A stretch of 64,000 nt of DNA from Heloderma charlesbogerti (GCA_026122225.1 JANEZZ010002661.1:992001-1056000); one strand, 5' to 3'; shown: positions 23,424 through 34,497, numbered from the stretch's first letter. The notes: a model not told the origin generated them from the sequence alone. Program-made: numbers and translations.

Positions 23424-23725
23424 GTGCAGCCTTCCCCAATTTGGTAACCTCCAGATGTGCTGAAATACAACTCCTATCATCTCCCAGCCAGCATGGGAGG
23501 GGCTGTGGCTCAGTGGCTGAGCACCTGCTTTGCATGCAGAAGATCACAAGTTCAATCCATGGCATCTCCAGGGAGGGCTGGAGAAACTCCTGCCTGAATT
23601 CCGGGAGAGCCATTGCTGCCAGTCAGTGTCAACGATACTGGGCTAGATGGACCAAGGGTTTGATGGTGTATAAAGCAGCTTCCTATGTTCCTTTATGGTC
23701 ACCAGGTTGGGAGAGGCTGCCATAT
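23424..23725. mobile_element. hAT-type miniature element (family A) split by a SINE
   Basis: The left half runs 23424-23496 ('cagccttccccaatttggta' to 'cccagccagcatgggag'). The right end resumes at 23696 with 'atggtcaccaggttgggaga'. A tRNA-Ala SINE fills the gap. The hAT element was therefore there first. Confidence 0.75.
23497..23693 (+). mobile_element. tRNA-Ala-derived SINE inserted in a hAT element
   Basis: The head 'ggggctgtggctcagtggct' carries the word CTTTGCATGCAGAAG and a B box 'gttcaatccat'. The body 'ggcatctccagggagggctg' continues to 'gcttcctatgttcct'. It is a nearly full-length copy. Confidence 0.88.
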
Positions 23726-23901
23726 GGCTTTAAAGATGCTGTGGGTTTTTTGCTTCCTCACATCTGTATGTTTCACGCCCACATAAGGAGCACATGTACT
23801 CATGAATGGACAAAGAGGTCAGGGGTGTACATTCATCTTTCTTTCTATAAATAAATAAAATCTTGGGAGTATATGCATCCGTTTCTATCAAGAGAGAATA
23901 A

Positions 23902-23990
23902 CAGTGCAATCCTACACATGTCTACTCAGAAGTAAGACCCACTGAGTGCAATGGGCCTACTCCCAGGCAAGTCTATACAGGATTGCAGCT
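23902..23990. mobile_element. TTAA-type B miniature element
   Basis: It begins 'cagtgcaatcctacacatgt' after ATAA, contains 'actcagaagtaagacccact' and 'gggcctactcccaggcaagt', and ends 'acaggattgcagct'. The right flank CAAA is a decayed TTAA. Confidence 0.75.
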
Positions 23991-24594
23991 CAAAAGTCTT
24001 TGACGTGTACCCAATACTATGAAGAGCTATACTGCACAGCTCTTTGATACGATGTTGCCTTTGAAAGCAGATGGGAGTCATCCACTATTCTATGGCACTG
24101 GTTCAATGGGAAGCATTGGCCAACCCATGTGATCATCTGAGCATAAGTTGAATAACTATGGGCAACTAAAGCAGGAGCCCTAGACGAGTGAGATTACTGG
24201 CACAATCATCGTGTTATACTCAGAAAAGCTTTTGAATAAACCTGCTGCAAACTCTATGCAAAAAACACCTCCACCCCATGATTAAAATTCTGCATCCAAG
24301 CACCCAAGTTCTGCATAAGATAAAGCTGAATTCTGCAACCCATGCAAATCGAGCAAACTTGGTCTTGTTTGCATTATTTATTCAGCAACTTTTACTGCTT
24401 TTTAATACTTTCTTTTGATTGACTGAATCCCTGCCCTACAACCACTGAAAATCTTACTCTGCTATCTTGCTGGCTTCTGAGATTTCAACAGGCATTGGTC
24501 ATACGCTTTCAAGTGTGGTGGCCCTAAAGGCTAGAAGAAAACTAAAGCTGAGATCCTCAGGTAGCTCTCACAGATCTGTCAAGTTTCCTGAGTC
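23991..24594. other. Unassigned stretch
   Basis: No gene or repeat was recognised. Confidence 0.4.
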
Positions 24595-24611
24595 CGAGCC
24601 TAGCAGTTGCA

Positions 24612-24752
24612 ACCATGTTCCAAGGCAACACGGCAGACAAGGAACAGGCAAGAGGAGAGTCAGAGTGCAGTCCAGATAACAAGGTCACAAGGCAACACAG
24701 CCAACAAGGAGCAGCCAGAAGGAGAGTCAGAGTTCAGTCCAGAAGTACTCAC
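24612..24752 (+). repeat. Two-unit tandem repeat, about 69 bp per unit
   Basis: The unit 'caaggcaacac.gc..acaaggaacag' then 'aggagagtcagagt.cagtcc' occurs twice in a row. It adjoins the acidic-frame repeat downstream and may be part of the same element. Confidence 0.75.
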
Positions 24753-24939
24753 AGCAGGAAGCAGTCCAGAGTCAAGGCAGGGGAAGCTGAACTCAGGAAT
24801 GTCTGGTCAACATTGTTTACAGCAACTCTCTCAGCCGTACACTGCTGTTTTAAGGCAGAGGCGTCCGAACCATGCCCAAGCCTCAGTTGTGAGCTGTGAG
24901 TGACTGCAGCTGAAAAGGTCCTTCTTGTGAGCAAGACTC

Positions 24940-25230
24940 CTATGCGGAGGTAGACCTTTCCTCACAAGGAGGCCTCTGGATCAGTCTAGCAATCCTTCTT
25001 TTCAGGCAGCATCTCTCCAGAGGGCCTGGGGGTTTCTCTGCCTCCATCTCTGAGGCAGAGTCCTTGTCCTCCATAGGTGATGCCTTCATAGTAGTCACTG
25101 CTGAGGGCCCAGGCTCCTCCTGGTCTATTGGCAGATCCTGGACATTGCTGGTGGCGGGTGGTTCCTGGTCCTGCAGCTCTTCCTCCTCCAAGGAAGGGAC
25201 ATGACAAGATCCCACATTCCGCACCTTGTG
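24940..25230 (-). pseudogene. Acidic reading-frame remnant of a dispersed element
   Basis: The minus-strand frame is very rich in Glu, Pro and Asp (words EEEELQDQEPP, PIDQEEPGPS) and ends in a basic patch RRIARL. A second broken frame of the same flavour lies on the minus strand at 35780-36190 (ELQEEDQ, SSDSEEEHNP). The recurrence suggests a retroelement protein linker, not a host gene. I cannot name the family. Confidence 0.4.
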
Positions 25231-25660
25231 CGTGATCTTGCAGAACTATAACCTACCCCTGAGAGTAGGGTCCTCTCCATGACACATAATATGCCTGCTT
25301 TCTGAAGTGCAATAACCTCACCAGCTCACATTCTTATCATACTGGAATAGCAGTGTGGAGAAGTCCAGATGGCCTTATTCTTCTTCCAACCCAACCAGCC
25401 TTCCTAGTTTAAAAGGATATATTGTGATTGTACTGTGTGTAATTCAGCTCAGTTCTACAGCAGTATTGGCAGTTTCCACCTATTGAGAATGGATGCTCAT
25501 TTACAGGCAGGTGAGATCAACATGCTCCAAAGTGCTCCAGTACAGTGCTGGAGTGACTTTTGTGCTTAGGGATGGACTTAGGAAAACAAAGGCAAAACCT
25601 GCATCGAATGCTGAAGTCTTCTGAGCTCTTCCATCGAAGTTGTCTTGGTATTCCTGGTGC
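25231..25660. other. Unassigned stretch
   Basis: Nothing was recognised between the acidic-frame remnant and the CT repeat. Confidence 0.4.
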
Positions 25661-25661
25661 T

Positions 25662-25665
<4 letters not shown>

Positions 25666-25692
<27 letters not shown>

Positions 25693-25693
25693 A
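25666..25693 (+). repeat. (CT)n microsatellite
   Basis: About 14 uninterrupted TC units. Confidence 0.97.
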
Positions 25694-25768
25694 GGATTTA
25701 GCCCAACGAGGAGCTTACATGAGAAAGCTCTGCAGCCAGTGCACACGTTACATTACAGCTGCCACATA

Positions 25769-25990
25769 CAGTCAGGGCCAGAAATATTGGAACAAGGATA
25801 ACTGTTTTGGCAGTTGGCCTCTGTACACCACCACATTGAAGTTGAAAGGAAACACCCAGATGGGAGCGAAGTCTAGTCTTTCAGCTGTAATTCAAGGGGT
25901 TTGACAAAAGTGGGGCACTAACCATTCAGGAAGTACAGCCAGTGGCATACACACACCCCCATCATTGGTGGCTCATAAGTAATGGAACAA
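25769..25990. repeat. Left terminal inverted repeat of the Tc1 element
   Basis: It matches the complement of 27140-27361 nearly throughout, with roughly 95% identity by eye over the first 75 bp. The outer direct-repeat word is ATATTGGAACAAGG and the inner is GTAATGGAACAAAC. Confidence 0.93.
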
Positions 25991-26021
25991 ACGAACATCA
26001 TTTCAAACTTAAGGGTCACCT

Positions 26022-26999
26022 TTAATATCTGCATGAAAATCCTTTGCAGTCAATGACTGCCTGAAGTCTGGAACCCATGGACATCACCAAATGCTCAGTG
26101 TCCTCCCTCGAGATGCTTTGCCAGACCTTTACTGCAGCTGCCTTCAGCTGCTGCTTGTTTGTGGGTCTTTCTGCCTTCAGTCTTGTCTTCAGTAAGTGAG
26201 AAGCATGCTCTATTGGGTTGAGATCAGGTGACTGACTTGGCCATTGAAGAACATCCCACTTCTTTGCCCTGATAAACTCTTGGGTAGCTTTTGCTGTATG
26301 TTTTGGGTCATTATCTATCTGCAATATGAAGCTGCATCCTATCAGTTTGGCAGCATTCAGCTGAATCTGAGCAGAAAGTATAGACCTATACACTTCAGAA
26401 TTCATCCTGCTGCTTTTATCAGTAGTCAGGTCATCAATAAACACCAGTGGCCCGGTTCCATTGGCAGCCATACATGCCCATGCCATAACACTGCCTCCAC
26501 CATGTTTGACAGATGATGTGGTATGCTTTGGATCATGAGCTGTTCCTTTCCTTCTCCATACTTTTCTCTTCCCATCATTCTGGTACAAGTTCATCTTGGT
26601 TTCATCAGTCCAAAGAATCTTATTCCAGAACTGGGCAGGCTTTTTTTAGGTGTTTGCTGGCAAAGGCTAATCTGGCCTTTAAAGCCATCTCTTGACTGTA
26701 GATGTTAACAATGAGATGCCTACCTACGCAAGAGCGTTCTTGACCTGGCTAGATGTTGTGAAAGGGTTCCTCTTCACCAGGAGCAGAATTCTGCGGTCAT
26801 CCACTTTAGTTGTCTTCCGTGGTCTTCCAGGCCTTTTGCTGTTGCTGAGCTTGCCAGTTAATCCCTTCTTTTTCAGGATGTTCCAAACTGTTGTATTGGC
26901 CACTCTCACTGTTTTTGCTATCTCTCTGGTGGGTTTATTTTGTTTCCTCAGCCTAATGATGGCCTCCTTCACTCGCATGGACACCTCTTTGGAACTCAT
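26022..26999 (-). pseudogene. Tc1 transposase, broken
   Basis: This gene moved the surrounding Tc1 element by cut-and-paste at TA sites. Translation starts at 26999. The first 91 residues carry the N-terminal helix-turn-helix region (word REIAKTVRVANTTVWNIL) and the GRPRK motif that links the two DNA-binding halves. A TAG at 26724-26726 ends that frame. More stops and at least one frame change near an A-run (26640-26650) disrupt the second DNA-binding half. The catalytic part is open from about 26606 to 26022. Its DDE residues are all present: Asp in TDETK (codon 26606-26604), Asp in QIDNDPKH (26315-26313), and Glu in SPDLNPIEH (26210-26208), 34 residues after the second Asp. That is the DD34E signature of Tc1. 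The catalytic domain is intact but the protein cannot be made in one piece. Confidence 0.93.
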
Positions 27000-27139
27000 G
27001 TTGGGAGTTCCAGTGAACAGCTACCAAATGCAAATGTAACACTCAGAACCACCCCCAGGCCTTTTATCTGCTTGATTGGTCATGGGGCACCCAGGGAACA
27101 GGCCACACCTGGCCATGCAGCTGCTTGTCAGCCATTTGT

Positions 27140-27361
27140 TCCAGTACTTACGAGCCACCAACAATGGGTGTGTGTGTGTATGCCACTGGCTGTACTTCCT
27201 GAATGGTTAGTGTCCCACTTTTGTCAGACCCCTTGAATTGCAGCTGAAAGTCCTGACTTCACTCCCATCTGGGTGTGCTTTCTTTGAACTTCAATGTGGT
27301 GATGTACAGAGGCCAACTGCCAAAACAGTTATCCTTGTTCCAATATTTCTGGCCCTGATTG
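27140..27361. repeat. Right terminal inverted repeat of the Tc1 element
   Basis: This mirrors the left arm, ending in AATATTTCTGGCCCTGATTG before the TA. The inner direct-repeat word on this side is TTTGTTCCAGTACTTAC. Confidence 0.93.
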
Positions 27362-27363
27362 TA

Positions 27364-28060
27364 TTACAACAGCTGTTGGACTCTCTAACAAGCTTGTCCT
27401 AGAAACTCCTCTGCCCTCCTTCCATCCACTGGCATTGAAGTGCCTCCAAGCATGTCCCCAGTGCCTACCCCCTACGTGACATACTAGGATCTAAGAGGCA
27501 TGAGGATTGGCAGACGGCATCCTTAGCAAGACCCCATGAGAGGAATCTTGGCAGGGATCAGAAGATAACTGCACAGCTCAGAGGCCATACAATGCCCTTT
27601 CTGCTACCTTAAAAAACAGCCCTTCTTTAGCCTGGAATTGACTTCTCCTTGCAACTTTGTCCTTCTAGGCCTTTATGTGCTAAGTCAAATTATTATCCAA
27701 CAGGAAAAAACCTCACCCCACATACACCTCTTTTTGCAGCTTTAACCTTCATTGTGTCCAGGGCTCCCAAACTACACTGAAGGACAATACCAAAGCAATA
27801 AACTAAGGAACTCAAGTGTACGTTCTCCCAAACATGAAAATGCATTATAGAAAGTATATTTGGTGTGTGAATCCCTGCTGTGGGATTTTTAATAGTGAGA
27901 TGCTCTACTATGGGTAAACAAGAGTCAGCCATCTTGATCTATTCTACACCTAAAAGTATTTTTTCCCCCATGGCTGATCCCAACTTGCTGGCTCAGCCAT
28001 CTGCATAACATGCATGTTCGCTATTTTGCATTTTGTTGGGGAATTTTCACTGCGCAAGTA
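27364..28060. other. Unassigned stretch
   Basis: No gene or repeat was recognised. Confidence 0.4.
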
Positions 28061-28064
28061 TATT

Positions 28065-28371
28065 TTTTGTCATTTATCTATCAGATTTATATACTGCTCT
28101 ACATCAAATCAAATATCTGAGCGGAGAACAATAAAAAGGAGATATCATCATCATCATCATCATCAAAATATCAAACCAAAACCTTTAAAAGCAGATTGTG
28201 CCAATAAAACCATGGCTGGTTAGTTAGTGAAGGCTTGTTTAAATAAAAACATATTCAGCAGGCACTGAAAATGAAACAATGCTGGTAGCTGCTTGACATC
28301 AACAGGCAGGGAGTTCCATAGAGAGGGAGCCAACACAGGAAAGGCTCTATTCAGAGTGGACTCCAAACAGA
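28065..28371 (-). mobile_element. L2-like LINE 3' region
   Basis: On the minus strand, 'agagcctttcctgtgttggc' with 'tggaactccctgcctgttga' recalls the LWN(S/D)LP part of L2 ORF2. The 3' end reads 'gtagagcagtatataaatct'. An ATC microsatellite (28145-28164) lies within. It is quite diverged. Confidence 0.55.
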
Positions 28372-28379
28372 CTGCAGGT

Positions 28380-28544
28380 CAGTGGAGGCTGGTGGCTTTG
28401 ATGTCAGTGGGGCAGTGAATCTGCTCCGGGGTTCAGTCAGAACTCTAAAGGAGCTATCCAAGGTGCAAAGCACCTTTAGAGTTCTGACAGAAACCCAAAG
28501 TGGATTCACTGCCCCACTGACATCGGAGCCACTAGCCTCCACTG
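28380..28544. mobile_element. hAT-type foldback element (family B) with perfect 8-bp duplication
   Basis: The 165-bp element starts CAGTGGAGGCTGGTGGC and ends with its complement (GCCACTAGCCTCCACTG). It is flanked on both sides by CTGCAGGT (28372-28379 and 28545-28552). The arms are complementary over most of their length. A second copy lies at 51870-52012. There is no coding capacity. Confidence 0.92.
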
Positions 28545-28569
28545 CTGCAGGTCCATGAAGTACCACCCA

Positions 28570-28755
28570 AACATAGGAAGCCGGCTTATGCCTAGCTGGT
28601 CCCTCTAGCTCAGTGTTGTCTCTGCTGACTAGCAGTGGCTCTCCAGGGTTTCTGACATGAGTCTTTCCCAGACAAACCAAGAGGTGACATGAATCAAGCC
28701 TGGGATCTTCTGCATGGAAAGCATGTGCTCTACAACAGAACTATGACTCTGGGTC
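28570..28755 (-). mobile_element. tRNA-Ala-derived SINE, minus strand
   Basis: On the minus strand the head is 'gttctgttgtagagcacatg' with the word CTTTCCATGCAGAAG and a B box 'ggcttgattca'. The tail ends at 'gccggcttcctatg'. It is diverged from the 19055 copy. Confidence 0.78.
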
Positions 28756-29835
28756 TTCCGTTTGGCAAAATACTCTTCCATATTCAGGCATGACATGGTG
28801 TGCAGCTAACACACATGGGCGTAGGGGGGGAAAGTCGTGTGGAATGGCCCCCAAAAGACAACTTCTATATAAAAGGGGAGCCTCAGTTTGTATTATAGTC
28901 ATTAGAAACCTATAGCCCTGCCATATAATAACTGCATTAAGAGCAGAGTTGGATTTTTATTTGCGGGAATTGATAGGCTAGAATACAGAAGGTTCATTTG
29001 TTTCCCACCTGTTTGGCTCAGCTCCTGAATCAGGAAGCAAATCCTCCATCAGTGTCTCCTGGAGCACTGTCTCTTAACGCCCATTGCTGACAGGCATCTA
29101 TGGGGTGCCTGACCCACTGGTGCATCTGAAACATGCCATTTGGAAAGCAGTGGCATGTGTCTTTCTTATTCTTCCATCATCTGGTTTTAGACCTGGTTTC
29201 TATGCTGTTTCACTGCTGAATTTATTTATTTTTAATTGGTCTTACAGTACTTTTATTTGCATTGTATTTTTAGGGAGGGTGTTAATTACATATTGTTTGG
29301 TGGACTGAATATTTGCGTACAAAGGCAACAGATAAGTTTATCTAACAAGGGCCAAAAGTATATGAACAATGCTTATCAATACTCCCATCAACCAGGGACC
29401 AGATCGCAGAGCCTGAGGTTTTAGGATCTTGGTGCTATGCATAACACGTTGCTCCGGCATTATTAAAATCTGGAATATTTCATAATCATTTACACCGTTT
29501 TAAGAGTGACACTATTCCACCTGTAAACCTACATTGGAAAGGTAGTGATGATGAGAAATCACTCTTCAGCTATGTTAACTGAGGGCACAACAGGGAGGAA
29601 AAGTGTTAGTATGGTCAGTATTAAGCTGGACTGGCTTTCTTTGAACGTTGTCATGTAAGAAAGCTTCACTTCTGGCTTGAACAGCTACCCTTCACTCACT
29701 TGCCCCCAACATTCAATGGTCACACTACTAAGGTATCAGAAGTGGCTCAATGTAGATCCTGCTTCTTGCTCCAAACTCTCAGAGACCTTCTGTTTACATA
29801 GCAGGCAACTGACATGTCAACAAGGAAATGAATTT
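28756..29835. other. Unassigned stretch
   Basis: No gene or repeat family was recognised. Confidence 0.4.
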
Positions 29836-29837
29836 AG

Positions 29838-29938
29838 AGTACGATCCTATGCATATTTAGACAGAAAAAAGTCCTACAACTCCCAGCATTCTAGTTATAG
29901 GACTTTTCTCTCTCTAAACTTGCATAGGATTTCACCCT
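29838..29938. mobile_element. TTAA-flanked foldback element, type A
   Basis: The left arm 'acgatcctatgcatatttag' with 'aaaagtcctacaactcccag' pairs with 'tataggacttttctctctct' and 'gcataggatttcaccc'. The right flank is TTAG. The loop is shorter than at 10266. Confidence 0.75.
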
Positions 29939-30009
29939 TAGTATTCTTGAGAAGATATAAAGTTCCCGCTTTAACCAGGACCAGCAGGTTCCTCCTTCCA
30001 TCACTTTCT

Positions 30010-30215
30010 GGCTTCAGCACTGCAATCCTGATCACTTTAAACCACAGTTCCCCATTAAATCCAGAACAGGGAACTGTGGTTTCATGTTGGTTTACTAACC
30101 AGGATCAAACTGTGGTTTAAGATCCTGGTTAGTAAATTGACATTAAATCACAGTTCCCCATTTTGGGCATAACAGGGAACTGTGGTTTAAAGAGACCAGG
30201 ATCCCAGCACTGAAG
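30010..30215. mobile_element. Foldback element with internal sub-repeats
   Basis: The outer arms 'agcactgcaatcctgatcac' and 'accaggatcccagcactgaa' are complementary. Inside, TTTAAACCACAGTTCCC is repeated with its complement GGGAACTGTGGTTT several times. The centre is TTACTAACCAGGATC...GATCCTGGTTAGTAA. The whole folds into one long hairpin and also into smaller ones. No coding capacity; superfamily unknown. Confidence 0.8.
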
Positions 30216-31758
30216 CTAGTGCACAACAGGAGGAGAGCAAGAGAGGAGAATATGGGCCCCATACTAAACCACAGTTTAGGAATCCAGGAATGTCCAAAAA
30301 GGCCTAATCTCTTTCCATCCTCCTCCTTTTCCCTGCTACACCCCCCTACCACCACTCCTACTTGTACTTCTCATGTTTTCTGCTGTCATCTAAGATGCCT
30401 TGATGGGAATTTTCTCCTCATGGCTCAGTACAACTTGTCCATTATAACATAAATATACATCTGGATAGCACCAGCAGAGAATAAAAGCCATCACTAAATC
30501 ACAGCAGTTCTACACTTCCACTACCACCATTATTGATAACATGAACAACCACACTGATAGCAAAAAAGGTTTATCCCTGCAGGTGCTCTTGAGAAGCCTG
30601 GCTCTCTGGTGTGGTATAAATAGAACATGTGATAATGGGCAGCATAATAGTCTGCTAGCACTGCTGATTTTGAGAGCTACCCCTAACACAGTCTTTCCTA
30701 AACTTCTGATAGCCAAGGCACATTCACCACTCTAATGCTAAAATTAAAACTGAAGAAACACTCCACTCTTACAACTGAAAAGGTCTTTAGAGTGCACAGG
30801 AGCAAGAATTACCCACCATTAGTGGAGATAAACCCCTGTGCTTCTGTATTCATCACAGTTTTGGATGTGCCTCCTAATCGGAAAGAGGCCAGTCCAGAAC
30901 AGCAATTCATGCAGAGATGCAAGGGGCAGTTGCCTCTGAGGACAGGTAAGACTGCTCATGAGAAGTGATGGGACGATTCAATCACATCTGATGCAGAAAT
31001 ACAGCAGAACTGCCCACTTCCAGCAGAAGCTGATTGGAGTGAGGAAAGGCAGAGTGGTGCACCAGGCAGAAAACTAAGGCATAGCCTCCTCTGAGGGTGG
31101 GCAGTTTGGGCTAGCAGAAGCTTTTGATTATTTATTTCTCCTGGCATGCAGGCAGTTGCACACTAGCATGCCTGTGAACCCAGTTTGTTGTTTGTGCAAC
31201 AAAACAAATTACCCCCTGGACAGGAAATGATCTCCTCTCCCAAGTACACACTATTCTTGCTGCTAACAAATCTAGATGACTGATAACCTGATCAGCAATC
31301 ATGGAGGACCTGCTCTTTGCCTGGTCAGGCCTGCGATAGCCATTAGAAATGCCTGCATGTGCTAGAGCCCATCCAGTGGTGAGCCAGGACACGTATCTAC
31401 TTCTATGCATACAATTTGACTTACATCATGTTTTGCCCAGCACTTGAAAAGCCATCTGGGCCAGAAGACTGAATCTTTCACACAGAAGAAGATGTACATG
31501 ATCAGCACACCGTGGGCTGAAAGCCAAGTTGCACAGGCTTTTCCAGCACTTATCCTGTGGCTACCATGTGCCTAATGGTTGTGTAAATAGGCCCTGAGAG
31601 AGTCATAAAAGTGACTATGAAGCTGCAGCATTCCTCCTGCATATTATTGAACAGGGAAGCTTGTTCAGCAAACAGCAAATGCTTTTGCAAGGATTCACAC
31701 CACACCTTTTGATGAAGGCCTTCTTTTGCTTCTAACCCTTCATAACAGGATCAATTAA
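30216..31758. other. Unassigned stretch
   Basis: No gene or repeat family was recognised. Confidence 0.4.
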
Positions 31759-31759
31759 T

Positions 31760-32225
31760 TCTGGGGAGTTTAGATACCAAAAAAGCACCAAGATGCCACC
31801 CTATAACAAAAGGTTCTCAGGTCAAAACAGCTACAATAATAAAAATCTAAAAGTCTAAAATGGCTGGGAGAAGAGGAACGTCTGCCTGGCACCAAAAAGA
31901 CAGCAGCATGTGTACCAGCCTTCCATATACAGGGTGCCACAACTGAGAAGGCCCTCTTGCTTGTAGCCACCCACCTAACTTTATTCAGTGGGGACACCTG
32001 GCGGGTCTGCAGAGATGGGCTAAGGGTCTAGGCGGTTACATATGGGAGGAGACGTTCCTTTAGATACTCTGGCCTCAAGCCATTTAGGGCTTTAAAGGTA
32101 AAAACCAACACTTTGAATTGGCCCAGTAACAGACCAGAAGCCACTGCTAAATCTCCTGAAATCTCCTTTTCATATGGAAGTTTTTGCAGGCTAGGCCTAC
32201 CTGTAAACATTCAGGACCAGGTCTT
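31760..32225 (-). mobile_element. L2-group LINE, ORF2 C-terminal fragment
   Basis: On the minus strand two frames match one protein tail: QFKVLVFTFKALNGLRPEYL (32028-32210) and then RAFSVVAPCIW (31770-31997). A break lies between them. The FKxLxxTFKALNG...YL and RAFSVxAPxxWN words are found near the C-terminus of L2-type reverse transcriptases. Confidence 0.8.
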
Positions 32226-34314
32226 GAAGGATACCTTAAAAGCTGAAATGCTTAGCTGATATTCTGCACAATGAGTTGGTAAATGAAATGGCTCAACTGA
32301 GGGTCAAAATTCAGAGGTGAACCATGGAGTTCAAATGTTAAAGACAAAGAGGTCAGGGGAAAAAACCCAGAATTGCTCTACAAATTCAGGGTGAGACTGG
32401 GGTACCTGCAAAGTGCCCAAATGCCAGGGGCTTCCGGAAAAAAAAGCATTTAAAATATCAGCAATGCCAAGGTGGCCTCTTCTCTTTCCTGATGTAGGCA
32501 CAACACTACCACGTCATGGTTCAGAAATTAGGAGCAGGCCACATCAATCCCACAAGCCCTGAGAGCCACAGCATGTAAAACCATGGCCAAGGTGGGTGCA
32601 GATGTAATTAATCCTGTAGGGAGAAGGCTGGGAAGGGATTCATATGCAAGAGGGATGAAGCTAAGGCCCACTCTCCACCTCTTCATCACGGTCTACAGTG
32701 GACCTCCCTCTCTGTAATACATTGATCAAATTATGCCGGAGTATATCATACATACATCAAGTCCCCTGGTATTGTAAGGTCAGGACGTTCCTTTTGGTAA
32801 ATCTACACTATACACGACGCCATATGAACTTCTGCATATTATAAACAGCAGAATCTTTATCCTGCTTTTTAATCCCTCCTTCCGTCCCCCGCCCGCCCAG
32901 ACAGTAACACATTCATTCTCTGACTCATGGGCTAACTGCATCCTGACAACCACATAAAAGCTGAGAGAATTCATCTACATCAGGAGCCCCTCCAATTGCA
33001 CCTGCTGCTGAATATCTCATGCCTTGCTGTTATTGATGTTTTTGTTTGTTTGCGAGACGGTGGAAGAGGAGGAAGCGGATGAGAAAACCCAAAAGTTTCA
33101 AAAGAAAGGAAATACACAATGAAAACCACACTCTTAGCCTGCACGTCCATGCCCATTCATTGGAAGCCAGTCACATCCTCCGATTCTCCGTATTTGGTGG
33201 GAAACCTTCCCTTTTTGCAGATTCCCCCCCCCCTTTTCATGCTCTGTTGCTTGGATCCTGCTAAGTTTCCTCTGGGAGTTTCCTCAAATTGTTTAGGTTG
33301 CGCTCACAGTTAGTGGCTGTTCCCTCCCTCCTTCTCAGCCTCGCCGGGAGCAGCTGGGCGATATGTGGCGTCTGTGCTTTCACGATGTATTATTAACACT
33401 TACAAACAGGATCTGACTCCAGCCAGTACTTCTGCAACTGGATAACTTCCTAATCTAAGCCTGAAAGAGAAACCCTGCCTGCTCAGCCCTTTTATTATTT
33501 TGGACAGAGAAAGCTGTTGAGTTTTAACTGGTGATTTTCCAAATGATTACCTCTGTTCCCAGCCTGCAAAAGAAACATGTCCCTTTAACAAATATTAAGA
33601 ATGCAAGAGCAACCAATCCTGGGTTACTTACTTGCACTCTCAAATTTTCCTTCAGGGCATTTCTTCCTTGTGACTTCTAAAGAATTTGTTTGAGGGAAGG
33701 CAGGGAAAAAATTATATATAGATATAAATATAAAATAACCAGGGAAGTGTTTCTTTCCAAGTTTTTCTTCTGCTGTTTCTTTTTCAGAATTCCCCGAACT
33801 ATTGCTGGTTGTTGTGAAACTATTTGTCCTCCTAATGTTGGTTTCCTGAGCACTTCTCAACCACATTTTAAGACTGACTTTTCAAAAGAGCTTCAACAGA
33901 CATTGCCACAACATGAAATGACAAAAAAAGAATAATAAAATTTCTCCACTGTGGATTGGGAAGGGGAGGGGAGTCAATATTCCTGGGAGAAATTAAAGCA
34001 ACAAGAACCAGGACTCTGCAGACAGCATCCCCAGCTGCAAAAGGGAAGTCGACGCCAACAAGAGAGGTGTGTGTATGTGTGGGTCTGTGAGTGAGTGAGA
34101 GAGACAGAGAGAGAACACACTCTTGTCACTTCCTGACACCATGGAAACAGCATCTCCATTTGGACATCACGGCAATGGCTGTCTGTAAGTGGGGAAAACA
34201 GATGTCATTCAATATGGGGCAGCACCAGAACCAGATGGCCTAAAAAGCTATTTATTTATGGGACACAGTTATGCACTAGAAATTATTGTATCGTTTCCTT
34301 GTGAAACCATGGTC
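32226..34314. other. Single-copy-looking stretch, possible conserved element at 33300-33620
   Basis: About 2 kb with no named transposon, the longest such run in this half. The part 33300-33620 ('ggcgatatgtggcgtctgtg' to 'cctttaacaaatattaagaa') is repeat-free and has balanced composition. It might be conserved noncoding DNA or a distal exon. No frame or splice signals are convincing. Confidence 0.25.
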
Positions 34315-34323
34315 ACTCTAGTT

Positions 34324-34457
34324 TGGGGTGGGCAACTTGTGGCCCTCCAGATGTTTGGCCTATAACTCCAATCAGCCCTAGTCAGCATAGCCAATGGTGA
34401 GGCATCATGGGAGTTGTAGGCAAAAACATCAGGAGGGCCACAAGTTGCCCACCCCGG
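34324..34457. mobile_element. hAT-type miniature element (family A) with perfect 8-bp duplication
   Basis: The 134-bp element runs from TGGGGTGGGCAACTTGTGG to CCACAAGTTGCCCACCCCGG. Both flanks are CTCTAGTT (34316-34323 and 34458-34465). This copy best defines the family ends. Confidence 0.95.
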
Positions 34458-34497
34458 CTCTAGTTCATACATGCTTCTCATCTGCACTCATGGAGGT

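Larger units (their letters stand above)
25769..27361 (-). mobile_element. Complete Tc1/mariner transposon, IR/DR type
   Basis: The 1593-bp element is bounded by TA dinucleotides (25767-25768 and 27362-27363), the Tc1 target duplication. The ends CAGTCAGGGCCAGAAATATT and its mirror (starting CAATCAGGG) extend as inverted repeats for about 220 bp. Each arm holds two copies of a TGGAACAA word, one at the tip and one at the inner edge. That is the inverted-repeat/direct-repeat plan known from Sleeping Beauty-like Tc1 elements. The transposase gene inside is on the minus strand and is broken. Confidence 0.96.

Noticed and set aside
23441..23854. 137-codon plus-strand frame
   Set aside because: It passes through a SINE and its host hAT element.
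24607..24903. 98-codon frame with repeated QGNTA/EQ words
   Set aside because: It is the translation of a two-unit tandem repeat and ends without any domain.
29677..30120. 147-codon plus-strand frame
   Set aside because: It runs through a TTAA-flanked foldback element and half of another foldback element, so it cannot be a conserved gene.
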